A stretch of 26,665 bases of DNA. Origin: Proteromonas lacertae. Taxonomy: Eukaryota > Sar > Bigyra > Opalinata > Proteromonadidae. The DNA lies in contig NGBS01000658.1 of assembly GCA_002245135.1 (NCBI GenBank), positions 1 to 26,665 on the forward strand, written 5' to 3'. The translations under genes and the position numbers were made by a program. Numbering within the stretch: position 1 is the first letter of the stretch; the number at the start of each line of letters is the position of its first letter. Shown here one piece after another: positions 1 to 12,700 of the stretch. Below the pieces are notes generated by a model. That model ran no database searches, had not been told where the DNA came from, and saw nothing but the letters and a program-made list of their open reading frames with translations.

Positions 1-616
1 AACCAATTTCCTGAATATCCAAACATCAGAATGATTAAAAAACAAATTGAAAAGATAAAAGCATTACCTTTATCATCAATTGAATATAATACTCAATTCG
101 ACAAACTTTCTTCAAGATTGGAGAATTTTAAAGTATAATTTGTTATTTTTAATAATGATAGATATATATCAGTGATTATAACAACCAAAGAAATGATTGT
201 ATAAAAAGAATAACAGAAATGATATGTGGAGATGGTAATAAGAACAGACTGAATTCTGATGATATGAATCGAATAATAAGACTAATAAATGATGAAAATT
301 ATCATTCATTACAAGAATATAAAGATATAATTAGTCAATTAACAATTCACAAAAATAGTAGAAATATGATAAATGAATCACCACCAAAATCTTCAAATAG
401 AGATAATAATATAGAAGAAGGAATTAATAAAGTATTGAAGCAATTAGATGATTATATGAAGAAAAATCCATATTCTCCTAAAATGAAAGAAATAAAAAGA
501 AAAATGGAAGAAGCAAATAAACAAAACAATCCAGTTGTTAGATTTGCTCAACTTCAACAAATATTGAATGATTTAGAAGAAAATGATAACTCCTACAAAA
601 ATAACGATAAAAATAA
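1..616 (+). repeat. Inverted repeat, left arm (cut by window edge)
   Basis: Base k matches the complement of base 18994-k from 1 to about 590 without a difference that I could find, then with scattered changes to about 616. The match includes a 29-nt intron (133-161). The left end is the window edge, so the true arm may be longer. Confidence 0.9.
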
Positions 617-3477
617 CCAAAACATACAAATTAATCTATCTGCTTCAACAATTATAAAAACTAATAGAAAAGAAGAAACACCAATAAATGATTTAAGCCA
701 TTCTTATTTTTCAATGTCAAAATCAACAAAGAAGAAGATGGATTTGGAAAAAAGAATGTATAAGTAGATATTTATGATTAATAGAGATGATTTATTGATT
801 GAGATAAGAAAAGATAATTCAACACAATCAAAAGATATTTTGATTGGTTATTTAAATGAATTGAAAATAAAACTTTCAAAGAATTCTCATATTACAACAG
901 AAGAGTTGGATAGTTATGAAAAAGAGATAGATGATAGATTAAAAGAATATAGAATCAAATCTAGAAGAAAGAATACATCACCACCAGTATTAACCAACCA
1001 AAATATACCTAATGTAGAATCAATAGAAATAATGAAGTATATATATTAGTATTATTAATTCTATTTGTAGTAATAAAGCAAAAAGCAGAATACTAAATAG
1101 AAAAGTTTCTCTTCAGCCGAACAATCAACAACAATATTCTTCAAATGTAAGAATATCACATAGTTATTCTGAAATACAATCTTTAATAAGTAAATTAGAA
1201 ATGTATGTGAATAATTATCCATTTTATCCTTATGTCGGATTAATAAGGGAATTAATCAACCGAATTAAAATAGTCCCATTAAATGAGAATGAGTATGATA
1301 ATCAATATAAGAAATTATTAAAGAGAATAGTGAGATATGAAGTATAATATTTTGTTTATTATTATTGATAGAAATTTATTGAGGATTATGATTTAAAACA
1401 GAAAGAAAAGATAGATAAGCTAAAAGAATTATTGATGAAATTTAAAGAAATTGCAGATAAACAAACAATACAGTTATTATACAGAGATATGATACAAAAG
1501 GCTGAAGAGATGATATATGGAATTAAAAAATATCCAATAAATGAATATGAAAATATCATAAGTGAAATGACTATCTCAGCTAACAATATGAAAAGAAAAC
1601 CAGAATTGACTGAATATCAAATTCATTCAATAAACAAAATAATACATTATCTCAAAGTATGTGTAAAAGAATATCCTCATTATCCTAAAGTGAATAACCT
1701 TAATAATCTGCTGATAGAAATTGATGCTACTACCATGAATATTGACAATTACAACAAATTTATTGATATATTGGATAGAAATAGAAATGATATAGATAAT
1801 TATGTGAGTGATTATCAAAATAAAAAAACAGAATTGACAAATAATATCAAATCTATATTGTACAAAATTAATGAAAATAAATACAGAATCTATCCAGTTT
1901 TAAATAAAATTAAGACAATAATTAACTCCAATTCAAATTTATATACTTTACAGGAATATGAAAAAATGAATAACGATGTAATTAAGATTTATAAAGAGAT
2001 AAATGAAAATCAATTAAAACAAAAAGAGATGAAAAAGCAATTAATAGACATTATTACAGATCATTTGTATTATTTGTATTTATTTATTTAAATGTTATAG
2101 AAAGAAGATTAGTCTATATTTCAACAGTTATTATGTATTAAAACAACAAGTAGTAATTCCAAGAAATTTGTTAGATAATAAAAATAACCTCTTATCTGAT
2201 TGGCAGTTAAAAGATGATGAGATAAATGAATTAGAAAAGAAAAAACAGTCTTGTGAAGGTGTGTTAATTCAAATCTCACAATTTGTCAATAGAAACAATG
2301 ATTTAGAAAGAAGATTGTATATATATTATGTATAATTGCAATAGTAAAATAATTGAAAATGAATTAAGTAAGAATAGAGATTTATTTAATGTAATAAAAA
2401 TTCCTCAAATGTTGTTAATTACTAACACAATCTTCAACCTTTTTTCAAATATAATAAATAGATATAAATTATGTGATATAGAAAAAGCTGTTGTTGATGT
2501 TGAGAATCAAATTCATTTTTATAAGCATAAAAACGAATCTTCAATCAAAAGAGCTAGTCCAAATGAAGAACTAATTCGAAAGTTGAAAGATACACATAAA
2601 ATTGAAAAACAACTCAATGTATTTTAAATCATTTATCTGCTACAATAGAAAATAAAATTAGAATCAAAATATGAAGTTGAAATTAATGAGTGTATTAAAA
2701 AATTGGAGGAATATATGAAACAATATACTTATTTTAATGGTATATCATCTATAAAAATACATATTGATCAAGCTAAAAAATGTAAATCTCGTGAAATGTT
2801 ATTGGCTCTACAAAATGATATAAAGGATTATGAAGTATTTTTACAATATATATATATATTTCAATAGAAATACATTGTATTTTTAAAAAGCGAAGAAGAA
2901 AGAAAACTAAATGATTTAGAAAGAAGATTGTATATATATATATATATATATTATGTTTAATTGTAATAGAAAAATTATTTTTAATGAATTTAGTAAGAAT
3001 GATGGTTTATCTAAAGCAATTAGAATTCCTAAAATATTAATTTATGTAGATGGAAGTTTAAAAAGTATTAATTATATAAGGAGATATGAAAATCTCAATA
3101 ATATTGAAAAAGCAATTATGGATGTTGAAAAACAGATTCAGTATTACAAAAATAATAGAGAATCAGAAAAATACCAATACAACAGAAATAAATTACCAAA
3201 TAATACAAGAGAAACTAATAGATATTGTAATTATAATGTGAATGATGAAATATTATTGAAGAAAGAATTGAATAAAAAGTTAGAATTTCTAAATACTTAT
3301 TTTTGGAATAATAGATCATTAATTCATAAATATAAAGTTCCAACGTATTTGATATGCGCAGGGTGTATTTTATGGAGTGATGTAGATGCTATTATGAGAA
3401 TAAACAAAATTAACCTAAATATAGTCAAAAATGATATTGAAATACTCGAATGGAAAATAAATAATTTGAAAAGGTGA
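1..3477 (+). CDS. Hsp110-tail-type helical repeat protein, 3' part (5' end outside window)
   Basis: Ten exons splice into one open frame of about 1063 codons that is already open at base 1 and ends at TGA 3475-3477. Introns: 133-161, 758-784, 1037-1070, 1342-1371, 2067-2100, 2317-2344, 2619-2648, 2835-2867 and 2930-2969. The product is lysine/asparagine-rich and mostly helical. It holds several 'YP' repeats (for example NNYPFYPYVGLIREL and VKEYPHYPKVNNL) and at least four 'I-P' repeats (VVIPRNLL, IKIPQMLL, IRIPKILI, YKVPTYLI). The last two exons are a local duplication: 2295-2345 and 2913-2970 share exon end, intron and the next exon start, the later intron being lengthened by TA repeats. The first 616 bases match gene 21110-15552 almost exactly in inverted orientation, so this is a paralogue of that gene's tail. 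An Hsp110-like N-terminus upstream is likely but not seen. Function unknown. Confidence 0.8.
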
Positions 3478-3617
3478 ATAATAATTATAAATGTAATTTG
3501 GATGTTATATATGTGTGTTTTTATATAAAAAATATATTCGTTTCATTATTTCCCTCCATTTCTTTTTTCTATCGCTATTTACATTATTTAATTATTAAAA
3601 CTAGATTTTCATGAAAA

Positions 3618-6600
3618 ATGCCTATTGATCATTATGGTGTAGACGTGGGAGGAAGAAAAATCACTCTCTCTACATATAATGGTATAAACTGTAAGATAGT
3701 GGAGAATACATATAGTGAAAAATATTCAGTGTATTTTTAATATATTAATTTTAGTGTTTGTATTGTATGGGACAATAGGTCCTTTAAATTTGGTAAAGCT
3801 GCTTTTTCTGTTGTATATTAGCTATTTTTATATTTAAGTATACCAGAAATTGTAAAAAATCAGCAAAAGAGTTAAAAGAATACATAGGAAGATATATTCC
3901 CAGTCATATTGAATTATTAGAGGATGAATGGATATACAAACCTTCACATGTTGAAATTCAAAATAATGCATTATGTTATGAAGTATATCTAATGTTATAT
4001 CGAAATAGATGTCATGTATCTTTAATGATTTAAACTGTAGTGATGGATATTTTGCATGTGATACATTATTTGTATTGTTAATGAAATATTTGAAAGAAAC
4101 AATGATGAAAGAAGGAAATGAAGTAATAATATGTCATCCATGTTATTACAATGAAAAACAAATCGAATATATAAATGAATTATATAAAGTATGTGAAATG
4201 AAAGTGCTAAAGAATATTCCTGAATATTTAAGTGCGAGTTTATGTTTTGGATATGAAAACAACAATAAATTGAATGAAAATGAAGAGAGAATTGTTTTAT
4301 TATTAGATATGGGTTATATAAACTGTAGTAGTACAATAGTAAAATACAAGAAAGATGAATGTGAGATATTAAGTCACAGTTATAACAATGATAAGATTGG
4401 AGGTCGATATATCGATAATTTATTAGTAAATGCTTTGATTGGAAAAATGGGTATGAATATAGATAATATAAGTGAAAAATTATATGTGAAAGTGAAAGAA
4501 GAGATAATAAAGATGAAAGAGAAGTTAAGTGCAAGTGGAGCTGATACAATTCATATAAGTATTGATGATGGTGATAATGATTATGAAAGTGATTACAGTG
4601 TAAATGAATTAAATGAAATATTGAAAAATAATGGAATAAATACCAAAGTGATTGATATAATAAAAGACAGTATTGTAAACAGTGGTTTAATAGAAGAAGA
4701 AGATAATAAGAAATTAGAGATAGTGATAATAGGAGGAAGTTTAAGAATTCCTTTAATTCAAAACGAGATAGAAAATTATGTAAAGAGTGAGTTAGATAAT
4801 GATATAAATTTAAATCGAACAATAAACATGGATGAATGTATGAGTTTAGGTAATAGTTATTATGGATTAATTCAAAGTGGAAAATGGAGATATTCATATA
4901 ATGAAAAGAAAATAATAATCCATCAAATAGAATCTTCTTCCAGATTAAATAATGATAAATGTAATAACACATGGAATGTAAAAGAACGAATTAGTAAAAT
5001 ATATGATACAATCAAAAGAATATGTAAAAATGAATCAATAGTTCAAAAATGTGCTTCATTAAGAAATGAAATAGAAGCAGTAATGTATTAATAAATTATA
5101 TATTCATATAGTTATGATAAAAGAAGAGAAATAGAATCAGAATTAGAAAGTGATGAAAAAAGGGAATATGAAACATATTTGAATGATGCTTTAGTGTGGG
5201 TGAAATCAAAAGAAGTTATTGATAAAAATGATGTGAATGAATTGGAGAATAGATTGAAAACTCTTAAAAATAGTAAATATCCTCAAATTATAGTTGAAGA
5301 TGATAAAAAGGAAGAGAATGATGAAGTTAGTTACTTAATGAATATACTTTTAGATTATATGGAACAATATCCTCATTATTATCAATGTAATGTTATATCA
5401 GCACAAATAGAGAGTATAGCAAACCATGAAATGGATATTGAGTCATCAAAAGATAAGTTAAAGAAGTATATTACAAAATATGAAGTATAATAGTCGTTAT
5501 TTTATTGTACTAGAAATATATTGATAATTATTTGTCTTCAAGAAATGATATAATGAAGAATATATCTCAAGAATTGTATATTGTAAAGTTTATATTCTTT
5601 TTATAATAGAAATGATCTATTTAGAAAGATGTATGTTACAGTTCAGAATCCTGATAATCATATGAAAATAATTCATAATACATCTTCATTATTGAAAGAT
5701 GAATCTACAAAAAGACCGCTTTCTGATTATAGTAATTTAAAAAGTGAATTGGCTGTTTTAAAGAATCAATTGAAGTATATATATTTTGGAATATATATGT
5801 TATTATAGACCAAGTAAGTTGTTGGAAGATATACAGAATAATGTAGATTTAGAAAGCAAAAGTGATTATGCTATACAGATTAAAGAATTGTTGAATAAAT
5901 CATTTGATGAATCTAAATTAAGTGTAAGGTATAATAAATTGAAGATATTATATGGTAAATATATGGAAAGTGTGTTAAGTGATTTAAAGAATGAGTTGAA
6001 TAAGAAATACAATGATATTAACGAATTATTGAATAATAATAAGAATATACAACTAACAGAAGACGAACAATCAATAGTTGATGAATATATAAAACTAAAG
6101 AATAATGAATCAATAAAGAATATAGGTACTATGAAAGTAATAAATAATCAATTAGAAACAATTATTAGTGAATTAAATATTAGACTAGAAAAAGAAAAGA
6201 ATGAAATTGAAAAGATAAAAGATGGTTATAAAAGAAGAATCGAATTCTGTTTAAAAGAAATAGATGAATTAAAGAAAATAATGAGAATAGAAGAAGAAGA
6301 TAATATAATAATGGATGAAATATCCAAACATATAGATGATGTAAAGAAAAACGAAGAAATGGAAGAGAATATTGTGAAACTAAAAAATATGATAAGCAAA
6401 TTAAATGAAATAAAGAAAGAATATGACAAATTAAAAAAAGAACTAGATAATGAGATGTATATATATATTAACAATAATTATATAATATAATGATAGATTA
6501 AAAACAACTGAGTTAATAAAAGAAGAAGATGTCAGAATTAACAAAATGAGTAATGTTAATGATATGATATGTGAATCAACAATAAGGAAGATAAAAGATG

Positions 6601-9600
6601 ATATACAATATATAAAATCTATTAGAATGAATCATCATAAAAATTTCTATAAAGAATTACTAGATGAATTATCTCATTTGAAATGTATTAGTGAAGAAGA
6701 AAATAAAGAAAACAAAGAAGAAACAGGAAATGAAAATGAATTATGGAATGAGAATGAATATATAACAGAAGAAAACAAATTGAAGAATGAAATAGAATTA
6801 AAGAGAGTATATATATATTAACAATTATTATTATACATAGAATTACTTAAATTCATTATTAGAATCTCTTAAAAATGAGTTGAATAAGAAATACAATGAT
6901 ATTAACGAATTATTGAATAATAATAAGAATATACAACTAACAGAAGACGAACAATCAATAGTTGATGAATATATAAAACTAAAGAATAATGAATCAATAA
7001 AGAATATAGGTACTATGAAAGTAATAAATAATCAATTAGAAACAATTATTAGTGAATTAAATATTAGACTAGAAAAAGAAAAGAATGAAATTGAAAAGAT
7101 AAAAGCCAAAATTGAACATTTGAAAGATTTAATGAGACATTATTCTGACAATCCTAAAAATGTTGAAATTAAATCGTTTATAGAATCAATAGAATCCAAA
7201 TCAATACCAATATCAGATTCAATAATCGTAATATCAAAATTAGAAATATATAATAATAAAATTAAAAGCTATATAAATGAAATAGAAGTTAAAAAATCGA
7301 AGATGAAAAATGAAATAGATGATTTATATAATGAGTATAAGAGTTTGTGTAATAAAAATGAAGATATAATAAACAAAGAAATGATAAAAGTAATCGAAGA
7401 GTTAAAATCTTCAATAAAAGATTATTCATTAAATGAATATGAAGACATGAAATGTCGATTAGAAAAAGAAATCAAACAAATAAAAGAGAAACAAAAACTG
7501 GAAAAAGAAAAAGAGGATAAATTGAAAGAACAGTTATTAAAAGAAGTGTATAGTATTGAAAATCTATTAAATTATAGGGAAATATGTCATACGCTTGAAA
7601 AGGAAGATAGAATGAAATATTTTCCGAAGTTGGAAGAGATTGAGAAAGAAATAAATGATGATAATTATAATATCAAACATAGTATTCAAGCATTTGAAGA
7701 ATGGATTAAAGTATTAAGAAATAATAAGAAAAACTATAAAGATAGTATATTAACTGAAGTATCTAAGATAATGTATTTATAAATATTATATATATGGATA
7801 GATCACTAATAAGAAGAGAAAGTGGAATAAAACTTACTACAGAAGAGGATAAGGCACTGTGTGAATATGAAACTATCTTGAAAAGAGAAAAACAAGAAGA
7901 TGACTTAAGTGTTTATAATAGAATGATAGAATTCTGTAAAAATCTATATAACAGAATAAATGAATCAAAAGAATTGTTGGAAAATATAAGAATAAAAATG
8001 TATTTATATGTTTTATGTATTTTTATGATATTAGGATTGAAATAGAATCAAAAATGGAAAAATTTGATGATAAGGTTACAAAAAGTAGAGTATGTAAAAT
8101 CAAAGATGATGTTTCTAAAAGTTTATTATTGAGTCAAATAAAAGGATGTAATATGGAAATAGAAAATACTTACAAGCAATATATTCATAATGCATTAGAT
8201 TACAAGCAAAAGTTGACTGACACAATTAGCAATTACTTGATGGAGTATCCTGACTGTAATAATAATTTGGATGGTATTTGTCCATCAATTGATATATTTG
8301 ATGAAATATTATATTTAAGTAAAAAGAAAACACAAATTGAAGTATAGAATCTATTGTTATAATTACTTTTAGGAATATATTAAAAATCATGAAAATGAAA
8401 AGAAGAAGATAGTAGAAAAAATAGAAAGATTATTGTATTAATACATTTAATAATGTATATATAGAAATGATTTAAATAGTATTTCAAAATATTACAAGTT
8501 GGATGAAGATGATGATACATATAAAAAACAAGCTGAAAATATAGTAGAAAATGGATATAAAGAGTTGTTATTGTCGCAATTAAAAGGAATATATAATAAA
8601 ATGAAAGAATTATATGAAAAAGTTCAATCAAAACGTAATAAATACAATAGCAATAGAGATGAAATTATGGAATTATTGTATATTTTCAGACAGTATATAT
8701 AATTTTATAGAGATGAATTAACCAAAGTAATTGATGGTAGTAATAATTTTATAGACAAATTAATGGAAGAAACAAAAGAATTAATTCAAATTACACCATA
8801 TAATGATGAAATAATTAGTAAAATGGAAGATGCAGTAAAACAGTTGATTGAAGAAAAGAATAAGTATATCAATACGCAGAAGAATGACATTTTATCTCTA
8901 ATAAATACATTAAATAATTTAATGAATCATTATCCAAAATACAATGAAAAAGATGTAATAAAGGATTATATTAATAGTATTGAAAGATCTAAACTAAACG
9001 ATTATAATACAATCTACAAATCTTTAAATGAATATAATCAAAAATATAAAGAATATATAGAGAAGAATAAACAAATACTCAAAGAATTGAATAATATTGT
9101 ACGTAATATAAAAGAGCAAGATTATTATCAATATATGAAGCTAGATGAAAAAGATGTATTATTATTTAATACTATTGAGAGTATGAATGACGAGAATTAT
9201 GTAAAGAATAATACAATAGAAGAATATGAAGGAATGAAGAGAATTTTAGAGGAATTATCTATTAAGTTGTTAAAAATGTGGAATGAATATAAACAAATAA
9301 GATCAGACTTGATGACACTAATAAAACAATACAAAGAAGTTTGTAGTTTAGATGATTATACTATAGATGAATATGAACATATTATGAATAATGATAGAGT
9401 AAGTATTGAAGTAATTAGTAATTTGAAGAATATCAAATACATTTTATTATCTAAAATAGAGAATACTATGAAAAAAATAAAAGAAGAAAAAGAAATGCTA
9501 ATAGTTACTATAGTCAATTTGTTGGATAATTACCCAAATTACATTAAATATAAAATGGTGAAAGGTTATTGTAATGATTCACAAAACACAGAATTATCAG

Positions 9601-9741
9601 TATTAAAAGAATGCAAAAAGGATATTGATGTATAAATGCTTATTATTATAATGATAATAGGATTATATTGATAATATAATGAAACAAAAACACATTTCTA
9701 AAGTAAACTTACAGTTGGAATAGTATTAATAAATATATAGA

Positions 9742-9774
<33 letters not shown>

Positions 9775-12700
9775 TAGTGAAAGATATAAAAATATGAAAA
9801 GGGAAGTTAGATTTAGTGATGATAATGTCATTAAAGATGTAGAGTTTTACTTGAATTCAGATATAGATAATGTTACTACAGAAAAGTATGAATATTACAT
9901 AAAGATAATTAAAGAGAAAATGAAAATGATGGAAGAAATATTAAGTAAATTCCAAAGAATAATAGAAGAATTGAATATAGAAAAGTATTTTAGAATATTT
10001 TTTCATTATAATAGAAAATATATTCAGAACAATGATATTGAGGGTATAAAAACAATAAAAGAAATGATAAGTGAAATAGATAATATTTTGAATAAAAACA
10101 AATTTGTTTCTGATGATATGAATAGTCAGTTAGAAGAATTGTTGAAGAAATTGAAGAAAGAAAAAGAAAGGTATTGTTTAATATAATCAATTAACCTATT
10201 ATCTTTGAATAGGATAATTAAAGAAGAAGTAGATGAGTGTAACAATAATATTACAATTCTTAAAGTTTTTCTAAAGAAATATCCAACATATCCAGAAAGG
10301 AATGTAATAGAGTTGTTAACAAAGTCATGTGAAAGTGGTAATATTGAAGAAATGATTCAAAGAAAAGATAAACTAACAGAATATGTAGAGAGATGTGATG
10401 TATAAGTTTTGAAAATATATACCTTAGAATTTTGTTAAGAAATGCGAAGCTGATGTAATGCCAATAAAAAGAGAGATAGAAGAATTATTGTATTACTTTT
10501 TTTTATGTTTTATAAAATAATAGAAATAATTATAGAAATATATCTTCTATAGTTGTTCCAAGTGATTCTCAAAAATATGAATATCTTCAATCAATACTGA
10601 GGAGTGATATGGATGAAATAGATTTACAGACAGTCAAAGAATCTATTACAGAAGTAAGAAAGGAAATAAATGAAATGAATGAGATTAATAATTACTACAA
10701 TAAGTTAAAAAATGATATTGAAAAAGAATTGTATTATAATCCGAAAATAGAAACATTAGTTAATAATAATGAGTTGAGTTTATTAGTTGATAAAGTAACA
10801 CAGTTCATTAATAATATAGATAGGGTTGATAAGAAAATAATAGATACACTATCACAATATTATAATGAATTATTAATAATCAAAAGAAAGTATTTCTTTT
10901 ATTTATTTCAAATATAGTTATCAATCAAATGTGTTTAATTTGTCGAATAGTAATATGAATAAACTTCTTAGTTTAATAAACATCTATCCATTTTATCCTA
11001 ATATAAATCAAATTGATATAACACCATTATATAACAATAGAGATTTAGATTATTATATTACTAGATATGAAGGAATTACAAAATATCTTAATGATATAAA
11101 AGTATATAGGTTTAGATTAATGTTATTAGGTTTTTATTAAAGAGTATGAAAGTAAGATAAAAATTATAAAAAATGAAATATCAGAAATGATGTATATTTA
11201 TATTAATATTACATTCAATAGAAATAACTTCAATAGACTGAATCCAAATGCTCCAGATTGGATTAGAAATGATATTAAGAAATATAGAAATATTGATACA
11301 TCTGTAAAGAAAGATATAAATGAATATTTGTTATTAGAAGATGAATTAATGAAGTGTATTGATGATAATATTAGAATGATGGAGGAAATTAATGATATAA
11401 GAAATGAAGCTAATAAAAAAATGTATAAAATGAAAATTACTATTCTATTAATAGAAACAGAATTAACTATTTATCACATATTAATAAATATAAAACAAAA
11501 GATTATAGTGAAGATATGAAATACTTATATAACCCATCAGAGAACAATATAGAACACCTCAGAAATAAATTGGAAGAATTGATAAAAGAAGAAGAAAAAC
11601 TAGCAGAAAAAACAAAAGAGGAAATAGAATCATTTAGGAAAGAATATCCTCACTATAAATATGATGATGAAGAATTCAAGTCATTACCAGTAGAAAAGAT
11701 ATATCTGAATATGAAAGTATGTAAAGAATATATTATTATTATTATTAGGAATATGAAAAACAGTACAAAAGAGATAGAAATACATATATTGAGAGAATAA
11801 AAAGATTGATGTATAAAACATTATTAATCTATTATATAGTGAAATGAACAGAATAGTTGTCAGTGAAGAAATAGAAGAATATATTGATGAAAATAATACA
11901 AAAGTATTATTGAATGAATATCAAGAAGTTGTGAATGAGTTAGAGAAATTAGTGAAACAGAATCCAACAAGAGATGAAGAAGAAAAACCAATAGAAGAAG
12001 ATTTTGTAGTAGAAAATTCTGAAGCAGATGATAGTGAAAATAATAATTTACACCAAGAAATAGATAATGAGGAAGCAGTATCAAAAGAAGAAAAAGAAGA
12101 ACAAAATGGTAATGAGGATAGAGAGAAAGAGAATAACTATAAAGAAACTCAAATAGAAGTTAATAGAATAAATGAAAATGAAAATGATAAAACCAATGAA
12201 AGTGAAGAAGATAAAAGTGTAGAAGTAAAAGACAAAGAAAATGAAGTAGAAATGTATATGGATAAAGAAAAAGAATTGGAAAATAAGACAGATCTAGTTA
12301 TATTAGAAAAATATGGGAAAGAATACAATAAAAAGGAAGAGTATATTGAAGTACCAATTAAAATAGAAGAAATAATCAAAGTTGAGAATAATGTTAATAT
12401 AGATGATAAAGAGATGGTAGAAGTAGAGACAAAAGAAGAAATAGAAAAAGATGCATTATCTAGATTTGATAAACAGAACAGTGTTTATAAAGAAGAAGAA
12501 TTAGATAAAGATGAAATTAACAAAGATGAAATCCTAGATGAAAGAGAAATAGATGATGATAATGAGGAGGAATTGAATGATAGTGATAGTGTAGAAATAC
12601 TAGTAAAAAATGAAGAAGATAAAGATGATGAGGAAGTTTCATCATTATCAGAGGAAGAAATAGATTATGAAAAAGAAGAAATAGATGATGAAGGAATAAA

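Larger units (their letters stand above)
5514..11810 (+). repeat. Recurrent 62-nt cassette exon of the tail repeats
   Basis: Five exons of this gene are exactly 62 nt: 5514-5575, 8373-8434, 9661-9722, 11130-11191 and 11749-11810. A sixth, 10440-10489, is 50 nt (four codons shorter). Each starts in phase 0 after a repeat ending in Y-E, C-D, I-D or similar, and ends in phase 2. Each encodes about 20 helical residues starting [K/E/D/V]-[Y/F]-I, for example KYIDNYLSSRNDIMKNISQE, EYIKNHENEKKKIVEKIERL and DYIDNIMKQKHISKVNLQLE. An identical-length copy, 2868-2929, lies in the upstream partial gene, and a 68-nt variant in the minus-strand gene at 17847-17914. Length and phase were counted directly from the sequence. 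Confidence 0.8.

Noticed and set aside
3539-3577. Pyrimidine-rich tract upstream of the giant gene as a promoter element
   Set aside because: The other two Hsp110-like genes have no matching tract in their upstream gaps, so it is not supported as a family element.
4022-4972. Long antisense open frame (316 codons, minus), with matching ones at 19753-20703 and 23743-24657 (plus)
   Set aside because: They are exact shadows of the conserved ATPase exon. The products are His/Leu/Tyr strings with no motif, and their conservation follows from the block duplication on the coding strand.
219-11519. Many separate small bacterial-like genes, as the short open frames might suggest
   Set aside because: The frames break at GTAT...TAG introns and join in phase with continuous repeat patterns; no ribosome binding sites or bacterial genes are present.
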